Positions 7,564 to 15,188 of a stretch of DNA of 64,000 nt are shown piece by piece. Source of the stretch: UTCHB3 sp008363265 (GTDB lineage Bacteria; Bacteroidota; Ignavibacteria; Ignavibacteriales; Ignavibacteriaceae); assembly GCA_045863055.1 (NCBI GenBank), contig BTUW01000015.1:1-64000 (forward strand), written 5' to 3'. Made by a program: the position numbers and the translations under genes. The stretch's first letter is position 1. The number at the start of each line of letters is the position of its first letter. Below the pieces are notes generated by a model. The model was not told where the DNA came from. It did not search any database and saw only the letters and a list, made by a program, of their open reading frames with translations.

Positions 7564-9615
7564 ATGAAATTATCGCTCCTTTTTGTACTCATTTTTTCAT
7601 TCATCATTTCCGCTCAGGATGCAGCACGGGTGACCGATATCAGTCCCGACGGAAAATCGATCCACACCTACAACAGAACCTCTCAGATCCCACAGGTTTT
7701 CAGAACTCCACAGGCACCTTTCGGTACAACACCCGCATGGACGGCTGGACTCGAAAGACAGATTGGCGGACTCGCTTTCGGCGACTATGACCTCGACGGC
7801 GATCTCGACCTCGCGGCAGGATGCTACTTCAGCAACTCGTATCCCCCGATCCCCGAGTACAACAACATGATCTTCAGAAATGATAACGGTGCTCTCACAG
7901 TGAATCCCGCTTGGTTCTCGGCTGATTCACGCTCCACTACCGATATCAAATGGGCTGACATCAATGGCGACGGATGGCCTGACCTTTTCTCCGGAAATGG
8001 CGATGGCAGTTATGCCCCCTCGACGATCTACATAAATGACGGCACGGGTGTTCCCAAATCCCCCTCGTTCATATTCTCAGGACAGGCTTGGACTGTCGGA
8101 ACTGCCTTTGGCGACATTAACGGCGATGGCCTCCTCGATCTGGCAGTGGGAAATCAGGGCAACACTTCCGACCCCTATAAACCGATATTCTACTACATAA
8201 ATCAGGTAACGGGCTATACACAGACCCCGACCTACACCTCGAATGACGGGATGATCACCAACTCGGTCGCGTTCGCCGACCTTGATAACAGCGACCTCAC
8301 CCGCGTGCAGGAAACCTTCTACCTTACTTCCTCAATGAAGGGCGCGGTTCACCTCGCAATGACCCCGATCGTGAAGATACATTCCGTATCCGTGAACGGT
8401 TCGCCTGTAACGAACTATTGCTGGGACCCCGTCGGTGCTTTCGTCTCGATCGCTCTTAACATGCCCGTTACGGGAACCATCACGGTCGACTACACGCACG
8501 TGAAAAAAGGTGACCTCGGCGCGGCCAAGTGGGTGAACTTTGCCTCATGCGTCTATCTGAATTACATGGGGGGCATGTCAGGCATGCCGGCCTGGACCGT
8601 CGGTAACACCCTGTCGCAAAAGGGGTGCGGCTGGCTCGACTATGACCTCGACGGCTTCATCGATTTCGTGATCGGTGGCAACGGCAATCAGCACGTCCTT
8701 TACAAGAACACCAACGGCACACTCGGAGCCTCCCCGGTCTGGAGCTCGACGATAACCGCGAGCCCGGGAACTCAGGAGCTGGTGGTAAATGATGTGAACA
8801 ACGACGGTTACCCCGATTTTTCGACCGTGAGTTTCTCTCCCCCGAGGGTTGAGATATACATTAACAACGGAGGCTCCTTCGCCACGCTGCCAACCTGGAC
8901 GTACATCGGCGCGTCATCGCTAAACTCGATCGCCTATGGCGATGTGAACAGCGACGGAATGCTCGATCTGGCAGTCGGAACCGCACGCACACCGATCGTC
9001 CTGTTCCTCAATCAGCTTACCCCTGTACCGGTTGAACTTTCATCATTCAGCGCGGAAATAAACAATGGTGTGGTTGAGCTGAACTGGACAACAGCAACCG
9101 AGACGAACAACCGCGAGTTCGCGATCGAAAGAAAACATGAGCGGGATGCAGAATGGAGCGCGATCGGCTCGGTACCCGGCGCGGGAACAACTACATCGCC
9201 TGTTTCTTACTCGTTTACGGATAAAAACACACTTGGAATCACGGGAAAAGTGCAATACAGACTTCGCCAGACCGATCTTGACGGCACGGCTCACACTCTG
9301 AAACCCATATCTGTTGAATTAGATAACCCCGCCTCTTTTGAGGTGGTGGGCTCATATCCGAATCCCGTTTCAACCGGTTCGGCCTCTTCCCTCAGGTTCA
9401 CTCTGCCCGTTGAGGGTAAAGTTGTTCTTGAGGTTTATGACGCGACGGGAGGGCTCGTTTTCACAAAGGATCACGGAACCATGAGCGCGGGCACACATGA
9501 AGTGGCGGCCGCACTTACCAATGCTCCAACCGGGGTTTATTTTTATTCGCTTGGATTCAGCAGCAATTCAGGCGGTCTGACGCGGCACACGGGGAAATTT
9601 ATGGTCACAAAATAA
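7564..9615 (+). CDS. Secreted FG-GAP/VCBS repeat protein with T9SS sorting domain
   Basis: The 683-residue protein begins with a signal peptide (about 1-17, LSLLFVLIFSFIISAQ). The body contains at least six FG-GAP-like repeats with calcium-binding DxDxDG loops (GDYDLDGDLDLAAG, ADINGDGWPDLFSG, GDINGDGLLDLAVG, YDLDGFIDFVIG, VNNDGYPDF, GDVNSDGMLDLAVG), consistent with a beta propeller. A fibronectin-like domain follows (PVPVELSSFSAEINNGVVELNWTTATE region, about 480-585), then a C-terminal sorting domain beginning SYPNPVSTG. It is therefore predicted to be exported by the type IX system and held on or released from the cell surface. Ligand unknown. An RBS-like cggag precedes the ATG. Confidence 0.88.
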   Translation: MKLSLLFVLIFSFIISAQDAARVTDISPDGKSIHTYNRTSQIPQVFRTPQAPFGTTPAWTAGLERQIGGLAFGDYDLDGDLDLAAGCYFSNSYPPIPEYNNMIFRNDNGALTVNPAWFSADSRSTTDIKWADINGDGWPDLFSGNGDGSYAPSTIYINDGTGVPKSPSFIFSGQAWTVGTAFGDINGDGLLDLAVGNQGNTSDPYKPIFYYINQVTGYTQTPTYTSNDGMITNSVAFADLDNSDLTRVQETFYLTSSMKGAVHLAMTPIVKIHSVSVNGSPVTNYCWDPVGAFVSIALNMPVTGTITVDYTHVKKGDLGAAKWVNFASCVYLNYMGGMSGMPAWTVGNTLSQKGCGWLDYDLDGFIDFVIGGNGNQHVLYKNTNGTLGASPVWSSTITASPGTQELVVNDVNNDGYPDFSTVSFSPPRVEIYINNGGSFATLPTWTYIGASSLNSIAYGDVNSDGMLDLAVGTARTPIVLFLNQLTPVPVELSSFSAEINNGVVELNWTTATETNNREFAIERKHERDAEWSAIGSVPGAGTTTSPVSYSFTDKNTLGITGKVQYRLRQTDLDGTAHTLKPISVELDNPASFEVVGSYPNPVSTGSASSLRFTLPVEGKVVLEVYDATGGLVFTKDHGTMSAGTHEVAAALTNAPTGVYFYSLGFSSNSGGLTRHTGKFMVTK

Positions 9616-9657
9616 TGAACTAAAAATCATTAATTTCCCGAACCGTTAAATTATTTT

Positions 9658-11796
9658 ATGAAAGTAAACAAAATGAAACGAATTTTAATACCGGTGATCT
9701 TCCTCCTCTTCGCCCTGCCGGGTTTCGCGCAGAAAAAAGAGGCTCCGGCCGACACCATTCAGATGAAATACCAGACCGATGATGTCGTGATCACAGCCAC
9801 AAGGGTGGGCGAAAAGATAATCGATATTCCATACCCTGTTTACCGGCTTGACAATAAATCTTACACTTTCGACAAAAAAACAGCGATTAATGATGTGCTG
9901 GGAGCTGTTCCGGGACTCTTCATGCAGTCGCGTTACGGCAATCATGATGTGAGGATATCGATACGCGGCTTCGGAAGCCGTTCCAACTCAGGCATCCGGG
10001 GTGTGAGGATATTGCTCGATGGAATTCCTGAGTCAGAGCCCGATGGCCAAACCAGAATAGAGGCGATCGACTTCAATTCTGTCGGCGCGATCGAGATTGT
10101 TAAAGGAAGTGCTTCCTCCCTCTACACTAACGCACCCGGTGGTGTGGTTAACTTTATCAATGAAATAGATTTCCCAACTTCCTTTGTTACCCAGTTCAAC
10201 GAGTTCGGCGCGTGGGGTTTAAGGCGAAACGGGTTCAAACTTGGCCTTAAGGCTGAGAAAACCAGGTTCATGCTTTCATACAACTACCACAATTTCGGTG
10301 GTTACCGGGAGCACTCGGAAGATTTCTGGAACATAATGAACACGGTTCTCGAGACAGACCTCTCGGATGTATCGAAACTTTCACTCTACGGCTATACCGC
10401 TACGGGTATAATTAAACTCCCCGGTTCACTGAAACAGTCGGAGTTTGATACCGATCCATTTCAGGCTGCCAAGACCGAACGCGACTTCAACTATTACCGA
10501 CTCTCGAACAAAGGCCGTTTCGGTATCAAGTATGCCCTCAACCCCGGAGGTACCCGCGCTAACGAGTTTGAGGTAACGGGCTACTTCACCTTTAAGTATT
10601 TCGAACGGTCGCAGAAAACAGTAAGGATCATCAACCGCTACGGGCTGGGTGCTTCCGCGAGGTACACCAATCGCACCACTATCTTTGGTTTGAACAACCT
10701 CTTCTCATTGGGAGGTGACCTGCTTTACCAATCGGGTCCGATCGAAGAGTACAACAACATCAACGGCGCGAAAGGCGATGTGCTGCTTACACTTAACGAT
10801 GAAACCATCGAGAACGCGGGCTTTTACATTCAGGAGCGGCTGGAGTTCATTCCGGACAAACTGGCATTACTTCTGACCGGAAGGTACGACAATGTGATCT
10901 TCTCCGCGAAGAACAGGATCCTTGGCTCAAACGATGACATGAGAAGGTTCGAAGCTTTTACACCAAAGGCAGCCCTTAACTTTAAGCTTACGCCATATCT
11001 TTCGTTATACACTTCATTCGGTCTCGGTTTCGACTCCCCCGCGGGGAACGAACTCGATAATTACCCGACCAGCTCCAATCAGGGGAAATACTACAACCCC
11101 GACCTCGAGGCACAGAAATCGAAAAACTTCGATCTCGGCGTGAAGGGCAATCTGATCTTCTCGAGCGGTTTGTTCAACTACCTGCTGTTCGAGGGGACAT
11201 TCTTCAACATCACGATCGATAACGAGATAGTTCCGTTCGAGGTACTTGGCGGGGTTTACTACCGCAATTCCGCAAAGACCAACAGAACGGGCTTCGAGCT
11301 TGGGGCTGAAACAGCAATTCTGAAAGCGTTAGTGCTCAAACTCGCTTATACCTACAGCAATTTCAGCTACGACACATACGCGGCGCGTGTTATCAAGCTC
11401 GACAACAACGGAAACTTTGTAACCGAAGACAGGGATTTCGGCGGAAAGGTTGTTCCCTCAGTACCGAAACACAACATCTATTTCGCGGCGCAGTATCAGA
11501 ATAATATAACAGAGAACCTCGCGGGCTTCCTGAAGCTTTCGGTTACCCACATTTCCGACATGTATGCCGATGATGCCAACATGGCAAACAATCCATCTTA
11601 CACTATCCTCAATTCTGTAGTGGGCCTCGACTGGAAACTGGAGAACTTAAACTTCCTCCTCTCCGGCGGTGTTAACAATATTTTGGACAAGAGGTACGCG
11701 GCATTCCTGAACATCAACTCAACTTCCGGCCGCTACTACGAACTCGGAGAGCCACGAAACACTTTCCTCTCATTCACTGCCGGGTACCGGTTCTGA
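9658..11796 (+). CDS. TonB-dependent outer-membrane receptor
   Basis: The 712-residue protein has a signal peptide (MKRILIPVIFLLFALPGFAQ; the ATG at 9673 is an alternative start that begins exactly there), a TonB-box-like DDVVITATR segment near 40, a plug domain (about 50-150, with IRGFGSRSNSGIRGVRILLDGIPE and PGGVVNFI) and a C-terminal beta barrel ending in an aromatic residue (TAGYRF). It resembles FecA/siderophore-type receptors more than SusC proteins: no N-terminal carboxypeptidase-like domain is visible and no SusD follows. Substrate cannot be told. It lies 42 bp downstream of the FG-GAP gene on the same strand. Confidence 0.93.
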   Translation: MKVNKMKRILIPVIFLLFALPGFAQKKEAPADTIQMKYQTDDVVITATRVGEKIIDIPYPVYRLDNKSYTFDKKTAINDVLGAVPGLFMQSRYGNHDVRISIRGFGSRSNSGIRGVRILLDGIPESEPDGQTRIEAIDFNSVGAIEIVKGSASSLYTNAPGGVVNFINEIDFPTSFVTQFNEFGAWGLRRNGFKLGLKAEKTRFMLSYNYHNFGGYREHSEDFWNIMNTVLETDLSDVSKLSLYGYTATGIIKLPGSLKQSEFDTDPFQAAKTERDFNYYRLSNKGRFGIKYALNPGGTRANEFEVTGYFTFKYFERSQKTVRIINRYGLGASARYTNRTTIFGLNNLFSLGGDLLYQSGPIEEYNNINGAKGDVLLTLNDETIENAGFYIQERLEFIPDKLALLLTGRYDNVIFSAKNRILGSNDDMRRFEAFTPKAALNFKLTPYLSLYTSFGLGFDSPAGNELDNYPTSSNQGKYYNPDLEAQKSKNFDLGVKGNLIFSSGLFNYLLFEGTFFNITIDNEIVPFEVLGGVYYRNSAKTNRTGFELGAETAILKALVLKLAYTYSNFSYDTYAARVIKLDNNGNFVTEDRDFGGKVVPSVPKHNIYFAAQYQNNITENLAGFLKLSVTHISDMYADDANMANNPSYTILNSVVGLDWKLENLNFLLSGGVNNILDKRYAAFLNINSTSGRYYELGEPRNTFLSFTAGYRF

Positions 11797-11860
11797 GAGA
11801 TAAATAACGGAGTATGTACTGAAACTCAATTTTCACAGAAAAAACAAACGAATTGAAGCA

Positions 11861-11950
11861 ACCAAAGGGCCAGAGCAGTCCGGCCCTCAGCCATCATCCT
11901 TCATCCTTCAGCCTTTCTTCGCGCTCTTTGCGTTCTTTGCGGTTTCATCA
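11861..11950. repeat. Low-complexity repeat overlapping the BNR-protein 5' end
   Basis: Contains gggccagagcagtccggccc (inverted repeat), tandem tcatcct words that are the complement of the gaaggatga repeat near 3760, and a gcgctctttgcgttctttgcg tandem. In the BNR-protein frame it is translated into most of the predicted signal peptide. Confidence 0.65.
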
Positions 11951-12025
11951 ACATTACTGTTCCCCCAAACCCGTCTCGGTCTTCCCAACTACAGGATATT
12001 CCCTTCGAGTGTCACGCAGACTGAA

Positions 12026-13540
12026 GTGGTGGCAGTGGTACATCCTTCCGATCAGAACACGATATTCGCCTCGGCCAACGCGATAAGTTTTCAACCGCAG
12101 TTCTTCGTGAGCGAAGGTGTTTATACAACTACAGATGGCGGAACAACATTTTTTGGAAGTGATACCTGTTCAGGCGGGCCCTCGATAGCATTCCACGGCG
12201 GCGACCCCGGGATAGCGATCGACAAGAATGGCACATACATCCTCACCCGCAACGGGAAGATTCCCCTTTACGGCCTATACTCACACCGCTCCACGGATCA
12301 GGGGCGAACATGGTCGAACGCCAAGACCATCACCAATATTGAGCTTGAAAGGGCATGGCTGGGAGCGGATAACTCTCCCGCAAGTCCATATTACGGAAGG
12401 GTTTACGCGGCATGGGTAAGGTATAGTCCACCTTTCCCGACAGTATTTGCATACACTGACGACGGGGGACTTAACTGGTCAGCGGTGCAGCAGATCAATT
12501 CACCGACCGACAGAAATTACGGCGGAAGCATCACGGTCGGTAAGGACGGAACAGTCTATCTGACATGGGCTGCGGTTACCTCCACTTCACCGTTTACTGA
12601 GAAGTACACCGGTTTCGCGAAGTCAACCAACGGCGGGCAGACATGGTCGGTTACGGAGAATGCTTTCATCACTAACGGAATTCAGGGTGTCCTCGCAAAC
12701 AAGCAGAATATCCGGGTGAACAGCAACCCGCAACTCGCGCTGGATAACACTGGAGGCCCGCGCGATGGCTGGCTTTATGTCATTACCACCCAGAAGAATA
12801 CTTCTGTTGCTGGCAGCGATCCCGATATAATCCTGAACAGATCCACTGACGGCGGAGCCACTTGGTCGCAGGGCGTCCGGGTGAATCAGGACGCGCTTAA
12901 CAACGGCAAGACACAGTATTTCCCGGCAGTAGTTGTCGATGACCTCGGCGGGCTCAATGTGATCTTCTACGACGACCGCGCCACCACTTCCGACTCAGCG
13001 GGCGTTTTCCTTGCCCGCTCACTCGATGGCGGCAGCACATGGACAGAGTTCGAGATATCCGATAAGAACTTCAAACCATCACCCATCGGCGGCCTCGGCC
13101 AGGGGTACCAGGGCGATAACATCTCGATAGTTTACCGCAACAACACTCTCCACCCAATGTGGATGGATAACACCACGGGTATCTACCAGATCCGTTCCGT
13201 TAACATCCCCCTTTCACTCGTTGGGGTGGAACCCGAAACACCAGCGGTTACGCCGGGATCGTTCAGCCTCAGTCCCGCGTGGCCGAACCCCTTCTCAACT
13301 GGGTCACTCTCCGGAAGCTCCACAACCACAGTAAAGGTCGATCTCCCCGCGCCGGGTGAGCTGAAGCTTTCACTTTTCGATTCAAGAGGTTCCCTGGTCA
13401 GGGAAGTCTTCAGCGGCGCCCGCTCCGCAGGCACCCATGAGTTCACCATCGGCGGGCGGGATCTCGCCTCGGGAGTTTACCTTTTGCAGGCGCTTCATTC
13501 CGGCAAGCGGGCTGTACAGAAACTCGTAGTGGTAAGATAG
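12026..13540 (+). CDS. Secreted BNR/sialidase-like repeat protein with T9SS sorting domain
   Basis: The protein carries repeated BNR/Asp-box motifs (STDQGRTWS, STNGGQTWS, STDGGATWS, SLDGGSTWT), indicating a sialidase-type beta propeller, and ends in a T9SS-like sorting domain (SLSPAWPNPFSTG onward). I see no catalytic sialidase Arg triad that I would defend. The first conventional start is GTG 12026, but the frame is open from 11804, and the upstream part encodes a signal-peptide-like run (FFALFAFFAV, about 11915-11944) ahead of LFPQTRLGLPNYR. The true start may be CTG 11819, seven bases after cggag, or another rare codon. The upstream part is largely repeat-derived (see separate entry). Confidence 0.75.
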   Translation: MVAVVHPSDQNTIFASANAISFQPQFFVSEGVYTTTDGGTTFFGSDTCSGGPSIAFHGGDPGIAIDKNGTYILTRNGKIPLYGLYSHRSTDQGRTWSNAKTITNIELERAWLGADNSPASPYYGRVYAAWVRYSPPFPTVFAYTDDGGLNWSAVQQINSPTDRNYGGSITVGKDGTVYLTWAAVTSTSPFTEKYTGFAKSTNGGQTWSVTENAFITNGIQGVLANKQNIRVNSNPQLALDNTGGPRDGWLYVITTQKNTSVAGSDPDIILNRSTDGGATWSQGVRVNQDALNNGKTQYFPAVVVDDLGGLNVIFYDDRATTSDSAGVFLARSLDGGSTWTEFEISDKNFKPSPIGGLGQGYQGDNISIVYRNNTLHPMWMDNTTGIYQIRSVNIPLSLVGVEPETPAVTPGSFSLSPAWPNPFSTGSLSGSSTTTVKVDLPAPGELKLSLFDSRGSLVREVFSGARSAGTHEFTIGGRDLASGVYLLQALHSGKRAVQKLVVVR

Positions 13541-13572
13541 TTTAGCCAATAGCACCCTTTTCAAGCAGTTTT

Positions 13573-13670
13573 TATACCCTAAAAGGTATAATTTCTCTTA
13601 TTTTCCTCATTTTATACCCTAACTGATATAATTTCCCTTTTTAGCTTGACTTTATACCCGAAATGGTATA
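13573..13670. promoter_or_regulatory. Three HipB-type operators at exact 40-bp spacing
   Basis: Three inverted repeats of the form TATACC-N6-GGTATA lie at 13573-13590, 13613-13630 (second half GATATA) and 13653-13670. Their starts are exactly 40 bp apart, close to four helical turns, so all face the same side of DNA. E. coli HipB binds related TATCC-N8-GGATA operators. The last site lies between the -33 and -7 promoter elements of the downstream operon, fitting autorepression by the encoded HipB-like protein. Confidence 0.85.
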
Positions 13671-13676
13671 TTTTTG
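13646..13676 (+). promoter_or_regulatory. Promoter of the hipBST-like operon
   Basis: TTGAC at 13646 and TATTTTTG at 13669-13676 fit the Bacteroidetes -33/-7 consensus with a 19-20 bp gap. Transcription would start at about 13682-13684, at the ATG of the first gene, so the message is probably leaderless; no RBS is visible before that ATG. The third operator overlaps the box. Confidence 0.55.
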
Positions 13677-13682
13677 CGTATC

Positions 13683-13922
13683 ATGAAAACAAATGAACCG
13701 CAAAGTGAGAAACTCTCCGAATTCGTAAAGAGAAAGCGTAACTATCTCGGCTACACCCAGGTCGAGTTCGCTAAGCGCGCGGGTGTCGGCCTCCGCTTCC
13801 TCCGCGACCTCGAGCAGGGGAAGTCAAACCTCCAGATGGACAGCGTGAACAGGGTTCTCTTCATGTTCGGCCATAAGCTGGGGCCGGTAAAGCTAAGTGA
13901 GGAGGACAGAAATGCCCCGTAG
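13683..13922 (+). CDS. hipB: HipB-like XRE-family antitoxin/repressor
   Basis: A 79-residue Cro/C1-type helix-turn-helix protein. The HTH is visible at about 20-60 (YLGYTQVEFAKRAGVGLRFLRDLEQGK), with a C-terminal strand GHKLGPVKL as in HipB. I chose ATG 13683; a TTG at 13674 would overlap the promoter box. It is the first gene of a three-gene operon and its stop overlaps the start of the next gene by 11 bp. Its likely targets are the three upstream palindromes. In HipA/HipBST systems this protein both represses the operon and takes part in neutralising the kinase. Symbol given by homology and context. Confidence 0.88.
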   Translation: MKTNEPQSEKLSEFVKRKRNYLGYTQVEFAKRAGVGLRFLRDLEQGKSNLQMDSVNRVLFMFGHKLGPVKLSEEDRNAP

Positions 13923-14250
13923 AGGCAAGGTTTATTTCCGTGATTCACTTGCCGGACTGCTTGAGGAAAATGAGGAGGGTTACACCTTTTTATATAATGA
14001 GGAGTACCTCAATTCTGCGGATCCACTTCCCGTTAGTCTGACACTTCCTCTAACCGGTGAGAGATACTTCTCACGAGAACTGTTCCCATTTTTCGACGGA
14101 CTCATACCGGAGGGTTGGTTGCTTGACATCGCTACCGCCAACTGGAAGCTCAACCCGAACGATCGGATGGGTTTGCTACTGGAATTCTGTAGGGACACCA
14201 TCGGAGCGGTGACAGTTGTCCTGGACAGGGAGACAGACGATGACAACTGA
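13912..14250 (+). CDS. hipS: HipS-like protein (HipA N-subdomain 1 as a separate protein)
   Basis: A 112-residue protein corresponding to the N-terminal subdomain of HipA kinases: GKVYFRDSLAGLLEENEEGYTFLYNEEYL, then the LPLTGERYFSRELFPFFDGLIPEGWLLD signature. In single-chain HipA this part precedes the kinase; here it ends at 14250 and the kinase is a separate gene. In the E. coli O127 HipBST system the equivalent small protein HipS acts as the antitoxin, so the same role is inferred here. The ATG at 13912 follows a good AGGAGG; it overlaps the hipB stop by 11 bp, and its own end overlaps hipT by 11 bp. Confidence 0.85.
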   Translation: MPRRGKVYFRDSLAGLLEENEEGYTFLYNEEYLNSADPLPVSLTLPLTGERYFSRELFPFFDGLIPEGWLLDIATANWKLNPNDRMGLLLEFCRDTIGAVTVVLDRETDDDN

Positions 14251-15184
14251 GAAATGTTATTTTTGTTATCTTCCGCTCGCTGGTGAGGCCGGGCATTTCC
14301 ACGCGAAGTGCAGCAGGAAAATATTCGGTACCCCCGAACCGCCTGAATTCAACTTCACTCCCGAACTGATCAATGAACTGGCGAAGGAATTCCTTGGCCG
14401 CCATAAAGGTATAACGGGCGTGCAGCCGAAGCTTTCACTGGACGAAGAGCGGTCTTCGGGGAAGAAAAGGCGCCTTACCGTGGTCGGTCTGTGGGGAAAG
14501 TATGTTTTCAAACCCCCTGTGAAGATGTATCCTGGTGTAACTGCCAATGAAGACCTCACGATGCGACTTGCTGAGATGAGCGGTATAAGAACAGCCGAGC
14601 ACTCGCTTGTGCCATTCGCCGCGGATGAACCGGCGTATATATCACCCCGCTTCGATCGCGAAAGCGGAATCAAACTTCATATGGAGGATATGGCGCAGCT
14701 ATCAGAGGTTTCCACCTCCAGGAAGTACAGGAGTTCTTTGGAAAAGGTGGGAAAGCTAATAAAAAAATATTCCGATCAGGTGGGTGACGATCTAATGAGA
14801 TTCTATGAACTAAATCTCTTTTGTTTCCTTACAGGTAATTCTGACATGCATCTAAAGAATTTCTCCCTCATCTGCGACAGCCGGAATGAGATCCGACTCT
14901 CCCCGGCATATGACCTGCTTAACACAAAACTATTGATACCGGATGACACTGAAGAATTCGCATTAACCATGAACGGAAAGAAGAGCAGATTCAAAATGGA
15001 GGATTTTGCTGTGTTTGCCGAATCCCTGAGTGTCTCACCCAAACAACAGCAAACGATCCATGAGCAATTCTATTCGCACCGCGATCAATGGAAAGAAGTG
15101 ATCGGGCGGTCATTCCTGCCTGAATGGCAAAAGGATGGCTATTTAGAAATAGTTAACGAGCGGTTTAAAAGGTTATTTCCCTGA
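14240..15184 (+). CDS. hipT: HipT/HipA-like serine-threonine kinase toxin
   Basis: A 314-residue HipA C-terminal-type kinase without N-subdomain 1. Near the N-terminus is a C-x2-C ... H-x3-C possible zinc site (CYFCYLPLAGEAGHFHAKC). The Gly-rich loop is GITGVQPKLSL (about 62-72). The lysine in KYVFKPP fits the ATP-contacting Lys. The catalytic loop is GNSDMHLKNFSL (Asp of the SD pair) and the metal-binding Asp is in SPAYDLLNT. HipA and HipT kinases phosphorylate aminoacyl-tRNA synthetases (GltX, TrpS) and halt growth; the target here is unknown. Translationally coupled to hipS by an ATGACAACTGA overlap. Confidence 0.88.
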   Translation: MTTEKCYFCYLPLAGEAGHFHAKCSRKIFGTPEPPEFNFTPELINELAKEFLGRHKGITGVQPKLSLDEERSSGKKRRLTVVGLWGKYVFKPPVKMYPGVTANEDLTMRLAEMSGIRTAEHSLVPFAADEPAYISPRFDRESGIKLHMEDMAQLSEVSTSRKYRSSLEKVGKLIKKYSDQVGDDLMRFYELNLFCFLTGNSDMHLKNFSLICDSRNEIRLSPAYDLLNTKLLIPDDTEEFALTMNGKKSRFKMEDFAVFAESLSVSPKQQQTIHEQFYSHRDQWKEVIGRSFLPEWQKDGYLEIVNERFKRLFP

Positions 15185-15188
15185 TCCC

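Noticed and set aside
13897..14250. hipS and hipB as a frameshifted single-chain HipA
   Set aside because: Each junction has its own ATG, the HipS ATG has a strong RBS, and the kinase starts cleanly; the layout matches HipBST rather than a broken HipA.
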